Assembly (NCBI RefSeq): GCF_001955695.1
Contig: NZ_CP019236.1
Coordinates: forward strand, 5,736,474-5,800,473
Length of the DNA stretch: 64,000 nucleotides
Reading direction: 5' to 3'
Origin: Rhodoferax koreense
Lineage (GTDB): Bacteria > Pseudomonadota > Gammaproteobacteria > Burkholderiales > Burkholderiaceae_C
Of the stretch, positions 1 to 8,179 are shown in pieces. Position numbers and translations under genes: made by a program. The notes beneath the pieces are model-generated. The model was given only the letters and a program-made list of their open reading frames with translations. It ran no database searches and had not been told where the DNA came from. The first letter of the stretch is position 1. Every line of letters starts with the position of its first letter.

Positions 1-471
<471 letters not shown>

Positions 472-2634
472 TTACTTGTTCCGCAAAGCCTGTTCGACGG
501 TGTCGGCCACATTTTCAGGCGTGAAGCCGAAGTGCTTGAACAGTTCGGGCGCCGGGGCGGATTCGCCATAGGTGTCGATGCCGACCACGGCCGCGCAACC
601 GTATTTCCACCAGCCGCCGGTGCAGCCCATTTCCACGGCGATGCGCGGCACGCCGGCCGGCAACACGGTGGTCTTGTAGTCGGCCGACTGGCGGTCGAAG
701 GTGGTGGTGCTGGGCATGGAGACCACGCGCACGGCGATCCTGCGCTGGGCCAGCAGGGCTTGCGCCTTGATGGCCAACTGCACCTCGGAGCCGGTGGCGA
801 TGATCACCGCCTGGGCCTTCTTCTTCAGGCCCACGTCGGCGGGCTCGGCGAGCACATAGGCGCCCTTGTCGATCGCGTCCAGGCCCGAAGCGTCGGGCGC
901 GGCGGCGGAGTCGGCCTTGGGGATGTAGGCGATGTTCTGGCGGCTCAGCAGCAGCGCGGTGGGGCGGTCCTTGTTTTGCAGCGCGACCGTCCAGGCCACG
1001 GCGGTCTCGGCCGTGTCGCCCGGGCGCCAGACGTCCAGGTTGGGGATCAGGCGCAGGCTGGCCGCGTGTTCGATCGACTGGTGGGTCGGGCCGTCTTCGC
1101 CCAGACCGATGGAATCGTGCGTGAACACGTGCACCACGCGCAGCTTCATCAGCGCGGCCATGCGGATGGCGTTGCGGCTGTAGTCGCTGAAGGTGAGGAA
1201 GGTGCCGCCGTAGGGGATGTAGCCGCCATGCAGCGCCACGCCGTTCATGATGGCGGCCATGCCGAACTCGCGCACACCGTAGTTGATGTGGCGGCCGATG
1301 ATCACCGGCGGCTGGCTGTTCGCCGCGCTGCTGCCGGCGCTGGCCTTGGGCTCGTCTTCCGCGCCCTGCTTGGCATGTTCCACCGGCGTGCCGAGCACCA
1401 CGTCGCCATTGGCTTCGAAGCGCAGCGCGGGTGTGGCCTTGGTATTGGTGAGGTTGGAGCCGGTCAGGTCGGCGCTGCCACCGAGCATCTCGGGCAGCGC
1501 GGCCGTGAACGATTCGAGCGCCAGCTGCGAAGCCTTGCGCGAGGCCACGGTCTCGGCCTTGGCATGGGCGCCGAGCACGGTGTCGACGGCGGTCTGCACG
1601 AAGTTGCGCGGCAGGTCGCCCTTCATGCGGCGCAGCAGTTCCTTGGCGAGGGCCGGGTGTGCGGCCTTGTAGGCGGCGAAGCGCACGTCCCAGGCTGTCT
1701 CGGCGGCCAGGCCGTTGGCGCGGGCGTCCCAGGCCTCGGCCACTTCCTTCGGGATGACGAACGGCGGGTACGGCCATTCGATGGCTTCGCGCGTGAGCTT
1801 GATCTCTTCGGCGCCGAGCGCTTCGCCATGGGCCTTGGCCGTGCCGCCGCGGTTGGGCGAACCCTTGCCGATCACCGTCTTGCAGACGATCAGCGTGGGC
1901 TTGTCGGCGGACTTCTTGGCTTCGGTGATGGCTGCGGACACCACGTCGGCGTCGTTGCCTTCGATCGGGCCGATCACGTGCCAGCCGTAGGCGCGGAAAC
2001 GCTCGGGCGTGTTGTCGATGAACCAGGGCGCGACCTTGCCGTCGATGGAGATGCCGTTGTCGTCGTACAGCGCGATGAGCTTGTTCAGCTTCCAGGCGCC
2101 GGCCAGCGCGCAGGCTTCGTGGCTGATGCCTTCCATCAGGCAGCCGTCGCCGAGGAAGGCATAGGTGTGGTGGTCGATGATGTTGTGCACCACTTCGCCG
2201 CCCGGAGCGGCATCCACGCGGTTGAACTCCTTGGCCAGCAGCTTCTCCGCGAGCGCGAAGCCCACGGCATTGGTGATGCCCTGGCCCAGCGGGCCGGTGG
2301 TGGTCTCGACGCCGGGCGTGAGGCCGTGCTCGGGGTGGCCAGGCGTCTTGCTGCCCAGTTGGCGGAAGTTCTTGAGCTCGCTCATCGGCAGCTTGTAACC
2401 GGTGAGATGCAGCACCGCGTACAGCAGCATCGAGGCGTGGCCGTTGGAGAGCACGAAGCGGTCGCGGTCGATCCACTGCGGATTGCGCGGGCTGTGCTTG
2501 AGATGGCGGCCCCACAGCGCGACAGCCATGTCGGCCATGCCCATCGGCGCGCCGGGATGGCCCGAGTTGGCTTGTTGTACCGCGTCCATTGCGAGTGCGC
2601 GGATCGCATTCGCCATCAATTGATTGTTCGCCAT
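472..2634 (-). CDS. tkt: Transketolase
   Basis: Thiamine-diphosphate enzyme of the pentose phosphate and Calvin pathways that moves two-carbon ketol units between sugar phosphates. The 720-residue protein starts at the ATG at 2634 (MANNQLMANAIR), preceded by GGAG about 8 nt upstream; the longer open frame beyond it has no family similarity. Visible hallmarks are GHPGAPMG near the N-terminus, the ThDP site starting GDGCLMEG at about residue 161, and the pyrimidine-domain motif GVREFGM. Between GTPVEHAK and IIGRHINYG (about residues 418-441) there is an Ala/Ser/Glu-rich insertion that makes the protein longer than the usual 660-680 residues. It diverges from speH across about 100 bp and is followed by gap. 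Confidence 0.97.
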   Translation of the reverse strand: MANNQLMANAIRALAMDAVQQANSGHPGAPMGMADMAVALWGRHLKHSPRNPQWIDRDRFVLSNGHASMLLYAVLHLTGYKLPMSELKNFRQLGSKTPGHPEHGLTPGVETTTGPLGQGITNAVGFALAEKLLAKEFNRVDAAPGGEVVHNIIDHHTYAFLGDGCLMEGISHEACALAGAWKLNKLIALYDDNGISIDGKVAPWFIDNTPERFRAYGWHVIGPIEGNDADVVSAAITEAKKSADKPTLIVCKTVIGKGSPNRGGTAKAHGEALGAEEIKLTREAIEWPYPPFVIPKEVAEAWDARANGLAAETAWDVRFAAYKAAHPALAKELLRRMKGDLPRNFVQTAVDTVLGAHAKAETVASRKASQLALESFTAALPEMLGGSADLTGSNLTNTKATPALRFEANGDVVLGTPVEHAKQGAEDEPKASAGSSAANSQPPVIIGRHINYGVREFGMAAIMNGVALHGGYIPYGGTFLTFSDYSRNAIRMAALMKLRVVHVFTHDSIGLGEDGPTHQSIEHAASLRLIPNLDVWRPGDTAETAVAWTVALQNKDRPTALLLSRQNIAYIPKADSAAAPDASGLDAIDKGAYVLAEPADVGLKKKAQAVIIATGSEVQLAIKAQALLAQRRIAVRVVSMPSTTTFDRQSADYKTTVLPAGVPRIAVEMGCTGGWWKYGCAAVVGIDTYGESAPAPELFKHFGFTPENVADTVEQALRNK

Positions 2635-2736
2635 CAGGGCTGCTCCGGGGAAGGTTCCGAGGGATCGGGGGAAACCCCGCATTTTACCGGGCGCCGCACG
2701 GCGGGCTGATACGCTACGCTCCAACACCGAACCTCT

Positions 2737-3159
2737 ATGCAAGGCCTGCACCTCACCGCCGATCTGTACCAATGCCGCTGCGCACCCGAGTGGCTGACCG
2801 ACGCGGCTCGGCTCGGCGCCCGTTGCCGCCAGGCCGTGGCGCAGGCCGGCCTGCAGGCGGTCGGCGAACTGTTTCACACCTTTACGCCCGCAGGAAGCGA
2901 CGCCGGTGGCCCGGGCGGGGTCACCGCCACCATCCTGCTCGCCGAATCCCACTTGTGCGTGCACACCTGGCCCGAGCTCGGTGCGGTCACGCTCGACGTG
3001 TACGTGTGCAACTTCAGTGGCGACCACTCGGCGCGCGCGCAGGCCCTGATGCAGACCCTGATCACCCTTTTCGAGCCCGCGCAGACCCGGCAGAACCAGC
3101 TGGTGCGCGGCATGCCGAGCCCTCCGATTCCCGACAGCGTTTCCTCCCTGACTTCATGA
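2737..3159 (+). CDS. speH: S-adenosylmethionine decarboxylase proenzyme (prokaryotic class 1B)
   Basis: Pyruvoyl enzyme that decarboxylates AdoMet to provide the aminopropyl donor for spermidine synthesis. It is 140 residues, slightly longer than the approximately 125-residue family norm owing to the C-terminus. The self-cleavage motif reads LLAESHLCVHTWPE: Glu70-Ser71 is the cleavage site, His76 the processing base and Cys91 the proton donor, with the same 5- and 20-residue spacings as Ser63/His68/Cys83 of the Thermotoga enzyme. No clear Shine-Dalgarno precedes the ATG at 2737. The stop overlaps the murU start (ATGA at 3156). A spermidine-synthase-like gene lies 7 kb away, which may be its functional partner (inference). 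Confidence 0.93.
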   Translation: MQGLHLTADLYQCRCAPEWLTDAARLGARCRQAVAQAGLQAVGELFHTFTPAGSDAGGPGGVTATILLAESHLCVHTWPELGAVTLDVYVCNFSGDHSARAQALMQTLITLFEPAQTRQNQLVRGMPSPPIPDSVSSLTS

Positions 3160-3854
3160 TCCTCCCTGCCCTGATCCTGGCCGCCGGCCGCGGCGAACGC
3201 ATGCGCCCGCTGACCGACACCATCCCCAAACCCCTGCTGCCCGTGCACGGCAAACCACTGATCGAATGGCACCTGGAGGCGCTGGCGCGGGATGGCGTGC
3301 GGCAGGTCGTCATCAACACCGCGTGGCTGGAAGCGCAGATTCCCGCCGCACTCGGCGACGGCGCGCGCTGGGGCCTCTCCATCCACTACTCGATGGAAGG
3401 CCGCGACCACGGCGGCGCGCTGGAGACGGCCGGCGGCATTGCCAAGGCGCTGCCGCTGCTGGGCGACAACTTCTGGCTCGTTTCCGGCGACATCCATGCG
3501 CCGCAATTCCGCTTCGACCCGCTGGCCGCGGCCGCTTTCGAGGCCGGCGACCGGCTCGCTCACCTATGGCTGGTGCCGAATCCGCCGTACCACCCGCAGG
3601 GCGACTTCGGCATCGGACCCGACGGCCTGGGCCTGGCCGACAGCCCCGGGCCGGACGGTGTGCGCTGGACCTACAGCAACCTCGCCCTGGTGCGCGGTGC
3701 GCTCTGCGAGCACGTGCCGGTGGGCGAAAAAGTCCCCCTCGGGCCGCTGCTCTTTGCAGGCATGCGCCAGCAACGCATCGGCGTGGAGGCTTATAAAGGG
3801 CCCTGGCACAACGTTGGCACACCTGAACAACTCCACCACCTGAACGCACCATGA
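3156..3854 (+). CDS. murU: N-acetylmuramate alpha-1-phosphate uridylyltransferase (MurU-type nucleotidyltransferase)
   Basis: Sugar-1-phosphate nucleotidyltransferase of 232 residues. The N-terminal NTP-binding signature LILAAGRGERMRPLT followed by PKPLLPV, the LVSGDIHAP metal site, and short length without a hexapeptide-repeat tail match MurU of Pseudomonas putida, which converts MurNAc-1-P to UDP-MurNAc in the fosfomycin-resistance (AmgK-MurU) cell-wall recycling route. The start ATG overlaps the speH stop by 4 nt and the stop overlaps pepP by 4 nt, so translation is probably coupled. The partner kinase amgK is not adjacent but lies at 22750-23871. A mannose-1-phosphate guanylyltransferase label is the alternative often given to this family. 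Confidence 0.85.
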   Translation: MILPALILAAGRGERMRPLTDTIPKPLLPVHGKPLIEWHLEALARDGVRQVVINTAWLEAQIPAALGDGARWGLSIHYSMEGRDHGGALETAGGIAKALPLLGDNFWLVSGDIHAPQFRFDPLAAAAFEAGDRLAHLWLVPNPPYHPQGDFGIGPDGLGLADSPGPDGVRWTYSNLALVRGALCEHVPVGEKVPLGPLLFAGMRQQRIGVEAYKGPWHNVGTPEQLHHLNAP

Positions 3855-5245
3855 CCACCGACCTCAAGAACCTCTACGCCGACCGCCGTGCCCAGGTCGC
3901 CCGCCGGCTCGGCGCCGGCGGCATCGCCATCATCCCCACGGCGCCCGAGCAGCAGCGCAACCGCGACAGCGACTTCCAGTTCCGCGCCGACAGCTACTTC
4001 TACTACCTCACCGGCTTCAACGAACCCAACGCCTGGCTGGTGCTGACCGGCGAGGGCCATGCCACGCTGTTCTGCGCGCCGAAGGACCTGGAGCGCGAAA
4101 TCTGGGATGGCTTTCGCCTCGGCCCCGACGCCGCGCCACCTACGCTCGGCGTGCAGTCGGCGCACCCGGTGGCCGAACTCGGCACCCGCCTGCCGCGGCT
4201 GCTGGAAAACCGCAGCACCGTCTGGTACCCGTTCGCCACGCACAAGGGCCTGGAAGCCAAGATCGATGGCTGGCTCTCCAGCGTGCGGGCACGCGTGCGC
4301 TACGGTGCGCTGTGCCCCGAAACCCAGCGCGACCTGTGCGTGGTGCTCGACGAGATGCGCCTGATCAAGGACGAACACGAGAAGGAAGTGATGCGCCGCG
4401 CCTCGGCCATCAGCGCCGGCGCCCATGTGCGCGCGATGCAGCTCTCCGCCCGCATGCTGCGCGCCGGCGAAGAAGTGCGCGAATACCACCTGGACGCCGA
4501 ACTGCTGCACGAATTCCGCCGCCATGGCTCTCAGTACCCGGCCTACGGCTCCATCGTCGCCGCCGGTGCCAACGCCTGCGTGCTGCACTACCGTGCCGAT
4601 GCCGCGCCGGTGCGCAGCGGCGAGCTGGTGCTGATCGACGCCGGCTGCGAACTCGACGGCTACGCCAGCGACATCACCCGCACCTTCCCGGCCAACGGCA
4701 AGTTCACCGGCCCGCAGCGCGCGCTGTACGACCTCGTGCTGGCCAGCCAGGACGCCGCCATCGCCGCCACCAAGGCCGGCGCCCGCTTCACCGACCCGCA
4801 CGAGGCCACCGTCAAGGTGCTGGCGCAGGGCATGCTCGACGTCGGCCTGCTCGACAAAAACAAGGTCGGCACGGTGGACGACGTGATCGAATCGCGCGCC
4901 TACTTCGCCTACTACATGCACCGCACCGGCCACTGGCTCGGCATGGACGTGCACGACTGCGGCAGCTACGTGGAAGCGTCGGAACTCGGCAACAGCAGCG
5001 AACGCAAGGACCCGCTGTCCGGTGAAACCATCACCAACCGCCCCAGCCGCATCCTGCGCCCGGGCATGGTGTTGACCATCGAACCCGGCCTCTACGTGCG
5101 CCCCGGCGAGGGTGTGCCGGAGGCCTTCCACAACATCGGCATCCGCATCGAGGACGACGCCATCGTGACCGAAACCGGCTGCGAGCTGATCACGCGCGGC
5201 GTACCGGTGAAGGCCGACGAGATCGAAGCCCTGATGCGCGGTTGA
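3851..5245 (+). CDS. pepP: Xaa-Pro aminopeptidase (M24B family)
   Basis: Cytosolic Mn-dependent aminopeptidase P that releases N-terminal residues preceding proline. The 464-residue protein has an N-terminal AMP_N domain (QFRADSYFYYLTGF near residues 42-56) and a C-terminal pita-bread peptidase domain. The five metal ligands can be seen in LIDAG and SDITRTF (two Asp, about residues 262-275), HWLGMDVHD (His, about 361), TIEPGLYV (Glu, about 409) and IRIEDDAIV (Glu, about 433). The start overlaps the murU stop as ATGA. Length and motif order are normal for the family. Confidence 0.95.
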   Translation: MTTDLKNLYADRRAQVARRLGAGGIAIIPTAPEQQRNRDSDFQFRADSYFYYLTGFNEPNAWLVLTGEGHATLFCAPKDLEREIWDGFRLGPDAAPPTLGVQSAHPVAELGTRLPRLLENRSTVWYPFATHKGLEAKIDGWLSSVRARVRYGALCPETQRDLCVVLDEMRLIKDEHEKEVMRRASAISAGAHVRAMQLSARMLRAGEEVREYHLDAELLHEFRRHGSQYPAYGSIVAAGANACVLHYRADAAPVRSGELVLIDAGCELDGYASDITRTFPANGKFTGPQRALYDLVLASQDAAIAATKAGARFTDPHEATVKVLAQGMLDVGLLDKNKVGTVDDVIESRAYFAYYMHRTGHWLGMDVHDCGSYVEASELGNSSERKDPLSGETITNRPSRILRPGMVLTIEPGLYVRPGEGVPEAFHNIGIRIEDDAIVTETGCELITRGVPVKADEIEALMRG

Positions 5246-5259
5246 ACGCGGCGCCGGCC

Positions 5260-5844
5260 ATGCCCGACATCCAGCTCCTGGGCATCCAGGTCGGCACGGC
5301 ACGGCCGCTGCGCGCCGGCCACCGCAAGGTGTCGTCGGCCATCGGCAAGACCGCCGTCGATGGCCCGCTGCTGGCCGGACCGCTCGGGCTGGCGGGCGAC
5401 ATGCAGGCCGACCTCGCCGTGCACGGGGGACCGGACAAGGCGGTGTACGCCTATCCGGCCGCGCACTACGCTTTCTGGCGGCAGCAGCGGCTCGACCATG
5501 GCGCAAGCCTTTTCGACGAAACACTGCCCCATGGCTTCGTCGGCGAAAACCTCAGCATCGACGGTCTGCTGGAGGACGCCGCCTTCATCGGCGACGAACT
5601 GCATTTCCCGCAATGCACGTTGCGCATCACCGCGCCGCGCGAACCCTGCTTCAAATTCAACGCCGTGATGGGGTTCTCGCAGGCGGCGAAGGCGATGGTG
5701 CAATCCGGCCGCTGCGGCTTCTACCTGGCGGTGACGCGACCGGGGCCGATCGCCGCTGGCGAAACGGCGCGGCTCGTGACGGGACCACGCCGGACCTCGG
5801 TGGCACTGGCCTTCGCCGCCAGCATGGCCCGCCGCAGCCTTTGA
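5260..5844 (+). CDS. MOSC domain-containing protein (YiiM-like)
   Basis: A 194-residue protein with a MOSC (molybdenum cofactor sulfurase C-terminal) domain. The family motifs GDMQADLAVHGGPDKAVYAYP and GENLSIDG are present, and the conserved cysteine lies in REPCFKF (Cys130). YiiM-type MOSC proteins are linked to molybdenum-cofactor-dependent detoxification of N-hydroxylated compounds; the substrate here cannot be told. I chose the ATG at 5260; a TTG at 5242 overlapping the pepP stop would add six residues and cannot be excluded. It is the last gene of the speH-murU-pepP run. Confidence 0.85.
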   Translation: MPDIQLLGIQVGTARPLRAGHRKVSSAIGKTAVDGPLLAGPLGLAGDMQADLAVHGGPDKAVYAYPAAHYAFWRQQRLDHGASLFDETLPHGFVGENLSIDGLLEDAAFIGDELHFPQCTLRITAPREPCFKFNAVMGFSQAAKAMVQSGRCGFYLAVTRPGPIAAGETARLVTGPRRTSVALAFAASMARRSL

Positions 5845-5943
5845 ACGGGCCGGGCATTCGATCCCGGCCGCACGCGCTCCTCGGAAAAAGTGACTTCCCA
5901 GTCTATTTTGTGACGGAGTTGTGGCGAAATAGTCAAGAACTGC

Positions 5944-5957
5944 GCACAGTGCTGTGC
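5944..5957. promoter_or_regulatory. Short palindrome upstream of the c-di-GMP gene
   Basis: In the 204-bp gap before the MHYT-GGDEF-EAL gene lies GCACAG-TG-CTGTGC, a perfect 6+6 inverted repeat, followed at 5977-5982 by GATAAT, a possible -10 hexamer. No convincing -35 is seen. It could be a regulator site, but the assignment rests on symmetry alone. Confidence 0.25.
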
Positions 5958-6048
5958 ACGGTTGCGAACACCACGGGATAATTCCGCCTTCCCACGCCGT
6001 GCCCGCGGCGATGTCGACCACCCCACCCCGCGTTCGCGTCCGCCGACC

Positions 6049-8169
6049 ATGGCCCAGCTTTTCATTGCCGTTCACTACAACCTCTGGGTCGTCGGCCTGT
6101 CGTTCCTGATCGCCAGTTTCGCGTCCTATGTGGCGCTGGACCTGGCCAAACGTGTGCGCACGCCCGACCGGATGCTGGCGCGCGGCTGGTGGATCGGCGG
6201 CTCGGCGGCCATGGGCACCGGCATCTGGTCCATGCATTTCGTCGGCATGCAGGCGGCCGCCTTCCCGTTCGCCGTGGGCTTCGGTTATGCGGTCACCGGG
6301 CTGTCGTGGGTGGCAGCCGTGGCGGTTTCGGCGGTGGCGCTGTTCATTGCCAGCCGGGCCCGGCTGACACGGTTCCGGCTGGCCGTGGGAGCGCTGTCGA
6401 TGGGTGCGGGCATCTGTGTGATGCACTACACCGGCATGGCGGCCATGGACATGGCGCCGGGGATCCGCTGGTCGGCCGGCTGGGTGGCGGCCTCCATCTT
6501 CATCGCCGTGGCCGCCTCCGCCGTGGCCCTGATGATCTTCTTCGGGCTGCGTAGGCTGAGCGGCAACGCCGCACGCTGGGGCCAACTGGCGGCCGCGCTG
6601 GTGATGGGCACGGCGATCTGCGGCATGCACTACACCGGCATGGCCGCGGCCGGATTCGCCGAGGGCTCGGTCTGCCTCAGCGCCAATGAACTGCGCGGCG
6701 ACAGCCTCGGGCTGCTGGTGTCGGTGGCGACCATCGTGCTGCTCACGCTCACCATGTTCACCTCGGCCATCGACGCGCGCATGCAGGGCAAGGCGGCCGA
6801 TCTGGCGGCCTCGCTGCAGACCGCCAACACCGAACTGCAGCAGCTCGCCTTCCGGGACGCGCTCACCGGCCTGCCCAACCGCCTGCTGTTCGACGACCGC
6901 GTGACGCTGGCCGTGGAACGCTGCGCGCGCGATGGCTCGGGCCTGGCCGTGATGTTCGTCGATCTGGACGGGTTCAAGCCGGTGAACGACTCCTTCGGGC
7001 ACCGCTTCGGCGACGAGGTCCTGCGCGAGATGGCGCGGCGCGTTGCCGCACAGGCGCGCAGCACCGACACCGTGGCGCGCGTCGGCGGCGACGAATTCGT
7101 GCTGCTGCTCGAAGGCAACCCCGACACCACCGCCACGGCGCAGATCGCGCAGCGCATCATCGACGCGATCACCATGCCGGTAACCGGCGCCGAACACGAG
7201 GTGCGGCTGTCGTGCTCGATCGGCGTGGCCATGTACCCGTCCGACGGCCCGCGCGAGCAGCTCATGGCCCATGCGGACGCCGCCATGTACGCCGCCAAGC
7301 GCGGCGGCGGTACGGCCTATGCGTTCTTCGAGCCGCACATGAATGCCGGCGTACGCGAGCAGATCGAACTGCAGCGCGACCTGCGCCAGGCCATCGAGCG
7401 CGGCGAACTCGAGCTGCACTACCAGCCCAAGGTGAGCTCCGGGCGCAACGTGATCACCGGCGTGGAGGCACTTGCGCGCTGGAAACATCCGGTGCGCGGC
7501 ATGCTGAGCCCCGGCGTGTTCATCCCGATTGCCGAACGCTTCGGCCTGATCAACGCGCTGGGCAACTGGGTGATCGAAGAAGCCTGCCATCAGGTCAGCC
7601 GATGGCGCGACCAGGGCCTGCGCATCCGCGTGGCGATCAACCTGTCGGTCCACCAGTTGCGCCAGGACGACCTCGTGCCGCGTGTGGAAAAGGCGCTGCG
7701 TACCCACCATCTCGACCCGGCCCTGGTGATCTTCGAGGTCACGGAGTCGGTGGCCATGGAGGACGCGGCCGGCACGCTGGCGACCTTCGAGCGGCTCGGC
7801 GGCATCGGCGTGAAGCTGTCGATCGACGACTTCGGCACCGGCTATTCCAGCCTGTCCTACCTGCGCCAGCTGCAGGTGAGCCAGCTGAAGATCGACCAGT
7901 CCTTCGTGCGCGACCTGGAAACCAGCGCCGACGCCCGCGCCATCGTCAAGGCCGTGGTCGGCCTGGCCCATGCGCTGAACCTCAGCGTGGTGGCCGAGGG
8001 CGTGGAAACCGAAGCCCAGCGCGACGTGTTGACCGCGCTGAAATGCGACGAGCTGCAGGGCTACCTGTACGCCAAGCCGATGACGGCGGCGCTCATGGGC
8101 CAGTGGGCGCTGGACATCGACCCGCCCACCGACATGAAGTTCGCGAATTCGACTTTCGTCGACCTCTGA
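6049..8169 (+). CDS. Membrane MHYT-GGDEF-EAL cyclic-di-GMP signalling protein
   Basis: Inner-membrane protein of 706 residues that may make or break down cyclic di-GMP. The N-terminal MHYT sensor (about residues 5-215, seven membrane segments) carries three motif copies: SMHFVGM, VMHYTGM and GMHYTGM. Such domains are proposed to bind copper and sense O2, CO or NO. A GGDEF domain follows, with an intact GGDEF loop at about residue 346 and an RSTD inhibitory I-site five residues before it. The EAL domain has GVEALARW (about 471-478), DDFGTGYSSL and a final YLYAKPM. Both catalytic domains look intact. The start is ATG 6049; 29 codons upstream are open but lack membrane-protein character. It ends 10 bp from the convergent oxidoreductase gene. 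The layout resembles MucR/NbdA of Pseudomonas. Confidence 0.93.
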   Translation: MAQLFIAVHYNLWVVGLSFLIASFASYVALDLAKRVRTPDRMLARGWWIGGSAAMGTGIWSMHFVGMQAAAFPFAVGFGYAVTGLSWVAAVAVSAVALFIASRARLTRFRLAVGALSMGAGICVMHYTGMAAMDMAPGIRWSAGWVAASIFIAVAASAVALMIFFGLRRLSGNAARWGQLAAALVMGTAICGMHYTGMAAAGFAEGSVCLSANELRGDSLGLLVSVATIVLLTLTMFTSAIDARMQGKAADLAASLQTANTELQQLAFRDALTGLPNRLLFDDRVTLAVERCARDGSGLAVMFVDLDGFKPVNDSFGHRFGDEVLREMARRVAAQARSTDTVARVGGDEFVLLLEGNPDTTATAQIAQRIIDAITMPVTGAEHEVRLSCSIGVAMYPSDGPREQLMAHADAAMYAAKRGGGTAYAFFEPHMNAGVREQIELQRDLRQAIERGELELHYQPKVSSGRNVITGVEALARWKHPVRGMLSPGVFIPIAERFGLINALGNWVIEEACHQVSRWRDQGLRIRVAINLSVHQLRQDDLVPRVEKALRTHHLDPALVIFEVTESVAMEDAAGTLATFERLGGIGVKLSIDDFGTGYSSLSYLRQLQVSQLKIDQSFVRDLETSADARAIVKAVVGLAHALNLSVVAEGVETEAQRDVLTALKCDELQGYLYAKPMTAALMGQWALDIDPPTDMKFANSTFVDL

Positions 8170-8179
8170 ACCACGCGGC

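Noticed and set aside
2635..3027. Long N-terminal extension of transketolase
   Set aside because: It overlaps the divergent speH gene and has no similarity to the family; a good ribosome site precedes ATG 2634.
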